From Algoriphagus marinus (GTDB lineage Bacteria > Bacteroidota > Bacteroidia > Cytophagales > Cyclobacteriaceae): a stretch of DNA of 64,000 bases. Positions 56,487 through 64,000 of this stretch are shown here, piece after piece. Location of the stretch: contig NZ_MSPQ01000002.1 of assembly GCF_001936475.1 (NCBI RefSeq), forward strand, positions 124,001 through 188,000. Reading direction: 5' to 3'. The notes beneath the pieces were generated by a model. The model saw only the letters and a program-made list of their open reading frames with translations, had not been told where the DNA came from and searched no databases. The number at the start of each line of letters is the position of its first letter. The stretch's first letter is position 1. A program made the position numbers and the translations under genes.

Positions 56487-57638
56487 TTACTGGTCAACTA
56501 GTCTATATATTTTACCAATATAATAATCTCTTTCCACCTCATTTTCTGAAACAAAAAGAAACCGATTATCTCCTAAGTAGACTGATTTCTTCCAAAATGA
56601 ATCTTCTCCATTTTTAGGAAGCGGTACCTGAACACCTTGTTTTGAAGGCATATGGTAATAATATCCATAAAATCGAGTATTAACATCCGTAGACTTATTA
56701 TCAATATCAGCAAACTGCTCCAATTGGTTCTTGATTGAATAAATCAAGAAAATATCATTTGAATGCATTGAAACAAGAAAATTAATAAAACTACTTTCTT
56801 CACCCATTTTATTAAATAAATTATTATTATCTATCGTCATCCTCTCAACATCCAAACCTTGCTGAACTTGAAAATCAGGAATATTTAAACTGACCTTTTC
56901 TATTTGATTGTCCAATCCCAATTTATATTTAAATAGATCAGACCCCAATAAGGGTATTTGTAAGACTGATCCATTATCGTAAGAAAAAAACGATTTATAG
57001 GTATTGAATCTCAATTCATTATATAAGGTAGATCTATTGTCAAAAAGTCCTATTTGAGATCTTTCAAAGGAATTTGTTTCTGGTGATAATTTATACTTAA
57101 TCCAAACAGGAATGGTATCTAAAATAGATAAATGATCAGAGCGTCTAGGAAGATCACCGATATGAACATTGGGTATTATAAATGAGCTATCATTCAAAAA
57201 AAATAGTTCTGAGCTTGGCAGACCACCATAAGTACTGACTAACGGATCTTTATAAGGGGTAGAAGATATAAATTCTCCATTCAATGAAAAATAATATAGA
57301 TTTTTATGATCTAAAAAAAATAGCTTTTCATTATAAATCCCCGCGAATGGCAAAATATCTGAATACTCTTCCGGACCCTCGCCTCGGGCTATAAAATTTA
57401 ACTCTACTGTCCCATCTAAATGAAGAAGAAAAAAAGATTCATCCAAATATGAGTATGCCAAAATATTATCACCATTGGAACTGGTTGATACAAAACCAAA
57501 ATCATGTGATATATCTATCTTAATAGAGTCTAGCAATTCAAATCTTAAGATTCTTTCTTTATTTACGGTATCGGTACCAGAACAAGCTGAAAAAAATATC
57601 AGAACAAAAAGGAATAATGATGAATTAAATTGTTTCAT
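56487..57638 (-). CDS. Beta-propeller-like lipoprotein (DUF4221 type)
   Basis: 383 residues from the ATG at 57638, giving a lipoprotein signal LFLFVLIFFSACSG (Cys19). The body has repeated beta-rich blades with F-x-x-x-G-x-x, as in the six-bladed propeller lipoproteins of Bacteroidota (RGEGPEEYSDILPFAGIYNEKLFFLD is a typical blade, given here in part). It lies 83 bases downstream of the peptide precursor, behind a small hairpin, and is last in the peptide operon. A role as surface receptor or immunity-like protein is conceivable but unproven. Confidence 0.75.
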   Translation of the reverse strand: MKQFNSSLFLFVLIFFSACSGTDTVNKERILRFELLDSIKIDISHDFGFVSTSSNGDNILAYSYLDESFFLLHLDGTVELNFIARGEGPEEYSDILPFAGIYNEKLFFLDHKNLYYFSLNGEFISSTPYKDPLVSTYGGLPSSELFFLNDSSFIIPNVHIGDLPRRSDHLSILDTIPVWIKYKLSPETNSFERSQIGLFDNRSTLYNELRFNTYKSFFSYDNGSVLQIPLLGSDLFKYKLGLDNQIEKVSLNIPDFQVQQGLDVERMTIDNNNLFNKMGEESSFINFLVSMHSNDIFLIYSIKNQLEQFADIDNKSTDVNTRFYGYYYHMPSKQGVQVPLPKNGEDSFWKKSVYLGDNRFLFVSENEVERDYYIGKIYRLVDQ

Positions 57639-57664
57639 GTATATAAATTTCAAAATTTTAAACA

Positions 57665-57698
57665 AGAATAGGATAGAAAATCAATTACATCCTATTCT
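57665..57698 (-). promoter_or_regulatory. Hairpin between peptide gene and lipoprotein gene
   Basis: AGAATAGGAT (57665-57674) and ATCCTATTCT (57689-57698) are perfect 10-bp arms around 14 bases. With no T-run it may act as a partial attenuator or an RNA-stabilising element. Confidence 0.5.
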
Positions 57699-57720
57699 AT
57701 AATGCAGCTATTTTGGCCAA

Positions 57721-57975
57721 TTAACCTCCAATAGTCATTCCACAATTTGATTGCTGCGAGCCAGAGCCATAACTCGAAGTACAGCATCGATTTCTTCCCT
57801 GATTTACCAAGTCTTCAGTGCAGGTAGCAGTTGTAGTTCCACCATTAGAAGTGGTACAATTACATTGTATCATAGTAGGTTCACCATTTGACCCTCCCTT
57901 AATTCTACATAATTGACTCCTCTCAATAATTTCACTAGCTTGGAAATTTAATTTTCCAAAATTAAAATTTCTCAT
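57721..57975 (-). CDS. Double-glycine leader peptide with six-Cys core (candidate RiPP/bacteriocin precursor)
   Basis: 84 residues. The first 28 form a leader of the Bacteroidota 'natural product precursor' type: a hydrophilic amphipathic stretch, E-I-I-E-R-S-Q-L-C-R-I-K-G-G at 15-28, ending in the GG at which a C39 peptidase cuts. The 56-residue core is rich in Gly, Ser, Thr and Asn and has six Cys (38, 40, 52, 64, 65, 78), an even number that suits three disulfides. The C-terminus again ends GG. Neighbours on the same strand are exporter, adaptor, DGD-motif protein and thioredoxin. Whether the core is modified is unknown. Confidence 0.8.
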   Translation of the reverse strand: MRNFNFGKLNFQASEIIERSQLCRIKGGSNGEPTMIQCNCTTSNGGTTTATCTEDLVNQGRNRCCTSSYGSGSQQSNCGMTIGG

Positions 57976-58080
57976 TTTTTTTGTTTTTTAAAGAATTAAA
58001 ATATCATAAGGACTGGACCATCCAATCCCTTTTTTAATACTCTCAAATTAGTTAGCTATCAACTCATTACCTATACCATT

Positions 58081-58108
58081 TTTACTAATTTCTAGTAAAT
58101 ATTTACTA
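58081..58108. repeat. Palindrome cluster upstream of the precursor
   Basis: TAGTAAATATTTACTA (58093-58108) is a perfect 16-bp palindrome, and another half-site TTTACTA lies at 58081-58087. It stands between the DGD-motif gene and the precursor, about 110-130 bases before the precursor start. Confidence 0.65.
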
Positions 58109-58113
58109 AGAGA

Positions 58114-59754
58114 CTATTCAACTTTTCTGCTTAAAACTATCACTCCACTATAGGCCAAGAATCTAATCTCCTCTTCCAAAAAGACTAAAAGCTGTATATC
58201 ACTAGCTTCCTCAAAAAATGAATTTACATTTTCTACTACTTCTACCATTGAAATATAGTTCTCTTGAGAAAGAATTGACAAAAGGTAAGTTCCCAGTGGA
58301 CCAAGTAGATATTCAATGACTTCCATATGATGCTTATCCCACAACAATAGCGTTTGATAATAATGAGGAGGGAGAAGAAGGTTATTTTCAATTGGATTCA
58401 TTTTGACTCTGGCAAACAAGACTGAATTTTGAGCCCAGTCCCATTCTGATATTATGGTCTTACAATGAGGTCCTAATTTCAACTCTCCTATATCTTGCCA
58501 GGAAGCGTCCTTTAAAACTTGGTTAGCTGATTCGATGGCTAAAAATCCTTCCTCCCATGCAAATTCATCTAAGGGTAATAATTCAATTAATCTAAGTTTC
58601 TCCTTCTCAAACTCATAAACATCATTCAGCAGCGCAACTGAACTTGTGTCGATCATTTTCTTTTCTAAGAAATCCTTTAATCCTGAAATTGTAAGTTTAG
58701 CCGTATCCCAAGCGATACCCTCTTTTTCGCAAATCGCGGATAGGATTAGCTGAGTTCGGTAAAATTTCACTGTTTCCAATTTTGCCAAATAGGCCAGTGA
58801 AAAATTGGAGACTTCACTTGTGAGAGCTTTAGATTCATCAGTTGTATCGTGCCCAATAAAATCTTTTGTGCGGGATTCAAAGAGATCCTTGATCCTATTG
58901 TAGTACTCCGGATAGTCCAGCCGTAATCTATTGGCCAATTGATCACAGACCCATCCATTTTTCTTATAATCTCCCAAAGCATGGATATAGGCAGTATTAT
59001 CTGGCAAATAGTGGAAATTACAAAACCCTTCAAAAAAAGAAGGATCATAAACCGTATCAAAAAGGTAGTCTACGGCTACATTCAAATTACTGCTTAGACA
59101 ATGAAAAAAATATTGCTCTACCACAGCATTGAAGTTGACTAGTTGAGAAGCAGTCAATTGGTTTATTTTATCCTTGTTCTCTGACACAAATCTTTGAACA
59201 AATTGATAATAATCCGAAAAGAAATGGTGGTCATTTCCTCCCAAGATGCCGGCATTGCTTGCTTGTATCGGCATAGCGCTTTCTAGCTGTTTTTTGATCG
59301 CTGAGGGAACGAAGGCAAAAGTATCATTTACGAGGTTGACTAGTTCTTTATAATAGTCAAAATCCTGTTCGATATTTTGAGCGATCAAATCACCTGATAA
59401 TACCTCATGTGGAAATGGTTTGAAAATAAATACATCACCATCTACATTCAAAAAAGGTTCATTATGAAGGTTATAAGAATAAATCTTTTTCATAACCCAT
59501 AACCTTGGATGCGCATCAAATCTCAAATTATCCAATTCAACTCTAACCTTTTTGTAGGGCAGCTTAAGTACATCTATCAAAAGTTCTTTTCCCTTGGTAT
59601 CGGTAATCAATTCTACATTATCGTAAAACTTGTTCAACTGCAAACAGCTTAAAGCCCAGCTCATCAAATGGTATTTCGCACTACACCAACCAAATGAATC
59701 CTCAAACCCATTTTTATCGGTATCAATCCAGAAAGTCTGAACAAATTTCATCAA
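58114..59754 (-). CDS. Glycosyltransferase-like protein (DUF6734 type) with winged-helix-like tail
   Basis: 546 residues. The N-terminal 300 residues look like a GT-A glycosyltransferase: MKFVQTFWI, AKYHLMSWALSCLQL, and the FLNVDGDVFIFKPF motif, whose Asp105-Gly-Asp107 is a DxD-type metal/nucleotide-sugar site. SNAGILGGND near 168 fits an acceptor loop. This part matches what I recall as DUF6734. The C-terminal part (about 460-546; YLLSILSQENYISMV and FLEEEIRFLAYSGVIVL) resembles a PqqD-like winged helix, the fold of RiPP-recognition elements. The gene sits between HlyD and the precursor, so peptide glycosylation is a plausible guess. Confidence 0.65.
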   Translation of the reverse strand: MMKFVQTFWIDTDKNGFEDSFGWCSAKYHLMSWALSCLQLNKFYDNVELITDTKGKELLIDVLKLPYKKVRVELDNLRFDAHPRLWVMKKIYSYNLHNEPFLNVDGDVFIFKPFPHEVLSGDLIAQNIEQDFDYYKELVNLVNDTFAFVPSAIKKQLESAMPIQASNAGILGGNDHHFFSDYYQFVQRFVSENKDKINQLTASQLVNFNAVVEQYFFHCLSSNLNVAVDYLFDTVYDPSFFEGFCNFHYLPDNTAYIHALGDYKKNGWVCDQLANRLRLDYPEYYNRIKDLFESRTKDFIGHDTTDESKALTSEVSNFSLAYLAKLETVKFYRTQLILSAICEKEGIAWDTAKLTISGLKDFLEKKMIDTSSVALLNDVYEFEKEKLRLIELLPLDEFAWEEGFLAIESANQVLKDASWQDIGELKLGPHCKTIISEWDWAQNSVLFARVKMNPIENNLLLPPHYYQTLLLWDKHHMEVIEYLLGPLGTYLLSILSQENYISMVEVVENVNSFFEEASDIQLLVFLEEEIRFLAYSGVIVLSRKVE

Positions 59755-59808
59755 TCCTTAAGTTTAATGTTGATTTGGTAAATTACCGTTTGCAGCCCTG
59801 TGAAATCA

Positions 59809-61125
59809 TCAGTTGACATCTTGATAAACAATCGCTGATTTAAATCTGAAAAACATTCGTTCTGCCACACTCAACTCTTCGGTGATGATTTCGGCAGTAC
59901 CCAGCAATTCCTGATTAAATGGAATTTGCTTTTTATAGGAAGAGGTCATCCCCTTAGGCAAGGAAGCATAAACCAAATAATTAGACTCATCATCAGGTGA
60001 TACCGAGATCGTGGTGATCCTTCCAATGAGTGCGCCATATTGCTGAAACGGATAATTATCCAGCTTTATCAGTACTTTCTGATCGACCTTAACCTTTCCT
60101 GCATTTTGAGCAGGGATTTTCATTGATCCCAATAACTCTGATTTGTTTTCCGGAAGCACAGTAAAAACCAGTTCACCTGAATTTACTTGTTGGTTGGCAG
60201 CCCAGATTTTTTGAAAACTGACCAATCCGCTTGTGGAGGAGGTCAATAAGTAAGAATACTCCCAGTCCCTCAAAGTCCGTTTTAGACTGTAATAAGATTG
60301 TAATAAATTTTTTAAAGCTCTAGATTCTTCTTCCTGTTTTTCTATTACTGTATTTCGTTGAGTTTGATTTGCATTAGTAAGTGCCTCCTGCAATTGTGAT
60401 ATGGAGATGACCATCATATTGACCTGCTCTTGCATTTGAAGGTATTCAATTTCTATGGCTTCAAAATTCTTATCAGCAATTACCTTTTCTTTATGCAGCC
60501 TTTTATTTCGCTCATAATCAATCTCAAATAGGGCTAACCTCCGTTCCAATAAATCCTTTTGGGCGTTCTGGCTTTTAATCCTACTTTGGATTTCTGCCAA
60601 GGATAGTCTAGCGGCTTCCAACTGCCCTTTGCGGGGCTGCAACTCCTGTAGAAGCCAGTACTCCATGTAATTTCGCTCAAACTCCAAATAGGAAATCCCC
60701 ACCTCCCCAAGAACTGAATTAGAAAGTGAATTAATAGGAAAATAGTAGTTGTTCTGGCTACCAAATAAAGTGCTGTCCAGAATTTCTTTTAGAAACAGAA
60801 TATCTTCCAATTTTGCAGTGCTTTTCATCCCGGCAAGCGGCTGGCCAATTTTGATTTCTTCCCTGTTTTCAATAAACACCTTTTCGATTTGGCCGGAAAC
60901 ACGAGCCTCCACCCGCTCAATCGGTTCCAGCGTAGTCACTAATACTTTCGCCTGCACATAATCCGGATATCGGATCAAAAAAGACAATAAAAGAATCATG
61001 GAAATCAATAAAAACACAAGTGTAATCCCCCATCGGATAAGCCAAGCTGGTGGGGTAGCTATAATCTCCTGAACTTCCTCTGATCGGAGGTGTAGGTTAT
61101 CGCTGGATGTAGCTGGTTCGGACAT
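59809..61125 (-). CDS. HlyD-family membrane fusion protein
   Basis: 438 residues. One membrane helix near 31-52 (ITLVFLLISMILLLSFL), then a barrel-sandwich part (ERVEARVSGQIEKVFIEN), a long coiled-coil hairpin (about 150-290) and a second beta domain (GSMKIPAQNAGKVKVDQKVLIKLDNYP in parts). It bridges the ABC exporter to an outer-membrane TolC-like channel, which is not in this window. It starts two bases after the exporter stop. Confidence 0.92.
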   Translation of the reverse strand: MSEPATSSDNLHLRSEEVQEIIATPPAWLIRWGITLVFLLISMILLLSFLIRYPDYVQAKVLVTTLEPIERVEARVSGQIEKVFIENREEIKIGQPLAGMKSTAKLEDILFLKEILDSTLFGSQNNYYFPINSLSNSVLGEVGISYLEFERNYMEYWLLQELQPRKGQLEAARLSLAEIQSRIKSQNAQKDLLERRLALFEIDYERNKRLHKEKVIADKNFEAIEIEYLQMQEQVNMMVISISQLQEALTNANQTQRNTVIEKQEEESRALKNLLQSYYSLKRTLRDWEYSYLLTSSTSGLVSFQKIWAANQQVNSGELVFTVLPENKSELLGSMKIPAQNAGKVKVDQKVLIKLDNYPFQQYGALIGRITTISVSPDDESNYLVYASLPKGMTSSYKKQIPFNQELLGTAEIITEELSVAERMFFRFKSAIVYQDVN

Positions 61126-61127
61126 AA

Positions 61128-63329
61128 TTAATTGCTTTTTATCTTTTCCAGTTCCAATTGATTCTTTACCAAATCATAGTATGAACCTTTAGAATGCACC
61201 AGTTCCTCATGGGTTCCCTGCTCCACTAGTTTACCTTGGTCGATGACTACAATCTGGTCTGCATTTTTTACAGTACTCAGCCGATGTGCAATGATAAATA
61301 CAGTTTTCCCTTGCATAAATTGATTGAGATTTTCCATCACCACCCGCTCGTTTTTGGCATCGAGGGCCGAAGTAGCCTCATCAAAGAATAAAATTTCAGG
61401 ATTTTTATAAACAGCACGCGCGATGAAAAGCCGCTGCTTTTGACCGGTACTCATTCCTGCACCCTCGTTCCCTATTTTAGTATTGAACCCAAGCGGTAAT
61501 GAATTGACAAAATCAAGAATATTGGCGATATGAGCCGATTTTATCAACTTTTCCTGATCGATTCGATCCTGTCCTACAGCGATATTGGCAGCAATGGTAT
61601 CATTGAAAACATATCCTTCCTGCATCACTACCCCGCAGTGGTCACGCCAGCTTCTGGCACTGATCATTTTTAAGTCATGATTTCCATAAAAAATCTCTCC
61701 CTTAGTAGGCTCATAGAATTTCAACAACAACTTCATCAAGGTAGTTTTCCCACTTCCACTGGCACCTACCACTGCTGTGATTTTTTGCGAGGGCACAGTT
61801 AGGTTGATTCCGTTTAGCACATGCTCATCCGAGCCAATGTATCGAAAGGATAAGTTTTTAACAGTTAATTCAGCATTGTTAGGAAAACTTCTAACATAGG
61901 CCTTTTCCGACTGTTCTTCCTCTTCTTTATCATGGATCTCATTTAGTCGCTCCAGACTAATAGAAGCGTTTTGATAGGCCCGTACAAATCCTACAAGCTG
62001 CGTAATGGGCCCATTCAACTGACCAATGATATACTGTAGGGCAAGCATCATACCTAGGGTCAGGCTTCCTTCGATAACCAATAAAGCGGAAGTGAAGGTG
62101 ATCAAAATATTTTTTAACTCATTTATAGTGGAAGAGCCGACCTCCTGAGTCTGTTCCAATGATAGGGATTGAATAGAGACGCCAAACAGCCTGGCCTGCA
62201 CAAATTCCCAGCTCCAGCGTTTTTGCTTCTCAGCATTGTGCATTTTGATTTCCTGCATCCCATTGATTAGTTCGATCACTAAGCTCTGTTCCTGACTTAA
62301 TTGTGCAAAACGCTTGTAATCCAATTCCTCCCTTCGCTTCATAAAAAAAAGAATCCATAGGAGGTAAATCGTACTTCCTCCGAGAAATATCAGGAAGATG
62401 GTCAGACTGTAATAAATCAACACCGCACTAAAAACAATCAAGTTAAAAAAAGAAAATAGGGTATTCAGCGTGGTTCCAGTCAGTAGATTTTCTATTCTTC
62501 TGTGATCACCTATACGCTGCATGATATCTCCTGTCATCCGGGTATCGAAGTAGGCTATGGGCAAGCTCATCAGTTTGATAAAAAAATCAGAAACAAGAGA
62601 GATATTGATCCGGGTGGTGAGGTGAAGCAGAATCCAACTTCGAAATACTTCTACGCTGGTCCGCCCAAGGAAAAGCATCACTTGTGCCACTAATATCAGA
62701 TAGATAAATCCAATATCCTGATTTTGAATCCCTACATCAACAATACTTTGGGTCAGAAAAGGAAAAATAAGCTGTAAAAGACTTCCTGCCAAAAGTCCGA
62801 TACACAACTGGATGATCAGGCTCTTGTAGTTAGTCAAATACTGGTAGAGAAAGCCCAGTGAACGCTTGTCACTTTCCTCCCACTTCTGCTTCTTAAAGGA
62901 CGGAGTAACTTCCAATAACAGCGTAATACCTTCTTTGGAGTATTCGTCCGCATTGTTTCCTATCCACCTGGAAATAAATTCACCCTTCGAATAGCTGATC
63001 AATCCGTAAGCAGGATCAGAAATATAGACTACATTCTTTTTAATGCGATAGACCACCACGTGGTGGTTTTTATCCCAATGCACAATTAAGGGCATTGGAG
63101 CGTCTTTCAGCTTTTCAAAATTAAGTTTGACTCCAATACTCTTAAAACCAATAGACTCAGCAGCATCACTCAGCTTGAGCAGGCTACTGCCTTCCCGGGT
63201 CGTCTCAGAGATTTCACGGATTTCGGTAATGGATATCAGCTTACCATAGTGCTTGGCTATTATCCGTAGACAGGTGGGGCCACAGTCTTTGGAGTCGGGC
63301 TGCTTGTAGAAGGGGAAGGAGCTTTTCAA
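61128..63329 (-). CDS. C39 peptidase-containing ABC exporter (PCAT)
   Basis: 733 residues. The N-terminal C39 peptidase cuts after the leader GG: Cys16 in KDCGPTC, His89 or 90 in WDKNHHVVVY, Asp105 in ISDPAYG. The membrane domain (about 160-450) has six helices. The ATPase has Walker A GASGSGKTT, signature STGQKQRL, Walker B ILFFDEATSALD and the H-loop IIAHRLST. It lies three bases after the thioredoxin gene and two bases before hlyD. It would remove the leader and export the peptide at 57721. Confidence 0.95.
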   Translation of the reverse strand: MKSSFPFYKQPDSKDCGPTCLRIIAKHYGKLISITEIREISETTREGSSLLKLSDAAESIGFKSIGVKLNFEKLKDAPMPLIVHWDKNHHVVVYRIKKNVVYISDPAYGLISYSKGEFISRWIGNNADEYSKEGITLLLEVTPSFKKQKWEESDKRSLGFLYQYLTNYKSLIIQLCIGLLAGSLLQLIFPFLTQSIVDVGIQNQDIGFIYLILVAQVMLFLGRTSVEVFRSWILLHLTTRINISLVSDFFIKLMSLPIAYFDTRMTGDIMQRIGDHRRIENLLTGTTLNTLFSFFNLIVFSAVLIYYSLTIFLIFLGGSTIYLLWILFFMKRREELDYKRFAQLSQEQSLVIELINGMQEIKMHNAEKQKRWSWEFVQARLFGVSIQSLSLEQTQEVGSSTINELKNILITFTSALLVIEGSLTLGMMLALQYIIGQLNGPITQLVGFVRAYQNASISLERLNEIHDKEEEEQSEKAYVRSFPNNAELTVKNLSFRYIGSDEHVLNGINLTVPSQKITAVVGASGSGKTTLMKLLLKFYEPTKGEIFYGNHDLKMISARSWRDHCGVVMQEGYVFNDTIAANIAVGQDRIDQEKLIKSAHIANILDFVNSLPLGFNTKIGNEGAGMSTGQKQRLFIARAVYKNPEILFFDEATSALDAKNERVVMENLNQFMQGKTVFIIAHRLSTVKNADQIVVIDQGKLVEQGTHEELVHSKGSYYDLVKNQLELEKIKSN

Positions 63330-63332
63330 GAC

Positions 63333-63995
63333 TTATGGATTAATTACTTCTTTGAGGATTTCAAGTACCTCTTTGGTTTCAGATCCAGGTGCATCTTCAT
63401 GGATTAGCATTCCATTTCTGTCGAAAATCATATACCTTGGAATGGCATTTAAATTGTAATTAGAGATGAACTCTGAACTTTTGGAGTTTCGGATCAAAAA
63501 GTTGTTTTCAACAATCTGATTCTTTTTAGCACTCTCTCTCCACATATCTTCCTTATCATTCAATGCTAAATAAACAAAGACAACTTCTTTGCCTTCCAGC
63601 TTTTCCTTCAACTCTTTGGAATAGGGCATTGCTCGCAAACATGGTGCGCACCAGCTAGCCCAAAAGTCTACATAAATTATTTTTCCTTTCCATTGTTTTT
63701 TTGTTTCTTCCCAATTAGATACATTTGATTTATAATCAATTAGTGCAAGATCAGAGGATGTCTGAATTTCATATTCCATTTCACTTAAAATATCTTGTAA
63801 CGGAGAAAAATCACCATACTCTTCCTTGTATTTATCTAAAAAATCTAAGATAGTTTCCTTTCTATATTTTTTAACTACCATCGAAGAAATCGATCTAAAC
63901 TTAAAGTATCTAGAAATTTCCTTAGGATATTCTGTAAATCCTCTTTCATATTCTTCAGTTAAAGTAATATCCTTGTTAAAATGGAATTTGTTCAT
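63333..63995 (-). CDS. TlpA-like thioredoxin protein, 5' end may be cut by window
   Basis: 220 residues in the window. The last 130 form a TlpA/ResA thioredoxin domain: KIIYVDFWASWCAPCLRAMP with Cys116 and Cys119, and NAIPRYMIFD with the cis-Pro. About 95 residues precede it with no signal peptide, and the frame stays open to the window edge, so the true start may lie outside and could supply an export signal. If periplasmic it could reduce or shuffle disulfides in the exported peptide. It is the first visible gene of the peptide operon. Confidence 0.8.
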   Translation of the reverse strand: MNKFHFNKDITLTEEYERGFTEYPKEISRYFKFRSISSMVVKKYRKETILDFLDKYKEEYGDFSPLQDILSEMEYEIQTSSDLALIDYKSNVSNWEETKKQWKGKIIYVDFWASWCAPCLRAMPYSKELKEKLEGKEVVFVYLALNDKEDMWRESAKKNQIVENNFLIRNSKSSEFISNYNLNAIPRYMIFDRNGMLIHEDAPGSETKEVLEILKEVINP

Positions 63996-64000
63996 ATAAT

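Overview
The window comes from a member of the Bacteroidota, order Cytophagales, probably the Cyclobacteriaceae (Algoriphagus-like). Supporting signs are the SusC/SusD pair, the FG-GAP/ASPIC-UnbV proteins, 'GG' leader peptides of the Bacteroidota type, promoters with a TAnnTTTG -7 box, frequent lack of Shine-Dalgarno sequences, and gene orders such as parA-parB-DUF5683-dapB-lepB. The species cannot be fixed from sequence alone. Base composition is AT-rich throughout. There is no rRNA, CRISPR array or intact insertion sequence.

Layout. 1-5340 holds a small membrane protein, a TPR protein, tRNA nucleotidyltransferase (cca) and an accessory patch: a decayed ECF sigma factor with a decayed membrane partner, an orphan HTH protein and an unknown acidic protein. 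5595-20617 is mostly housekeeping: pyrG, yidC, parAB, DUF5683, dapB, lepB, ung, apaG, two methyltransferases, a coiled-coil protein, rpsF-rpsR-rplI, tRNA-Gln, EcsC and a dienelactone hydrolase. 20696-27806 has a secreted M14 metallopeptidase, prs-rplY-pth, an S-box (SAM-I) riboswitch in front of O-succinylhomoserine sulfhydrylase, and a CBS protein.

28195-41014 is rich in envelope proteins. A tightly overlapping unit encodes glycosylasparaginase, CutC and an FG-GAP lipoprotein with a c-type heme motif. It is followed by a creatininase, a giant ASPIC/UnbV lipoprotein and a SusC/SusD pair whose upstream region carries repeated CAATAG-type motifs and a LacI-like pseudo-palindrome. 41496-51088 mixes an OmpA-like/TPR lipoprotein, PspC, a glycosyltransferase, YbaB, hisS, a 47-residue basic protein behind a strong promoter, a pair of 158-bp direct repeats with GC-rich hairpins, a phosphodiesterase, rhodanese, an aldehyde dehydrogenase and pdhB. 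51437-56068 has a TonB-type outer-membrane receptor divergent from a LytS/LytTR two-component pair.

The most interesting part is the right end (56487-63995, all on the minus strand). It reads: TlpA-like thioredoxin, C39-peptidase ABC exporter, HlyD adaptor, a protein with a glycosyltransferase-like DGD motif and a winged-helix-like tail, a short peptide with a double-glycine leader and a six-cysteine Ser/Thr/Gly-rich core, and a lipoprotein. The parts match those of glycocin (sublancin-type) loci: transferase, peptidase-exporter, thiol-disulfide enzyme and Cys-rich peptide. The precursor and the putative modifying enzyme look unlike the characterised ones. I propose it as a candidate Bacteroidota ribosomal peptide system; the modification is inferred, not shown.
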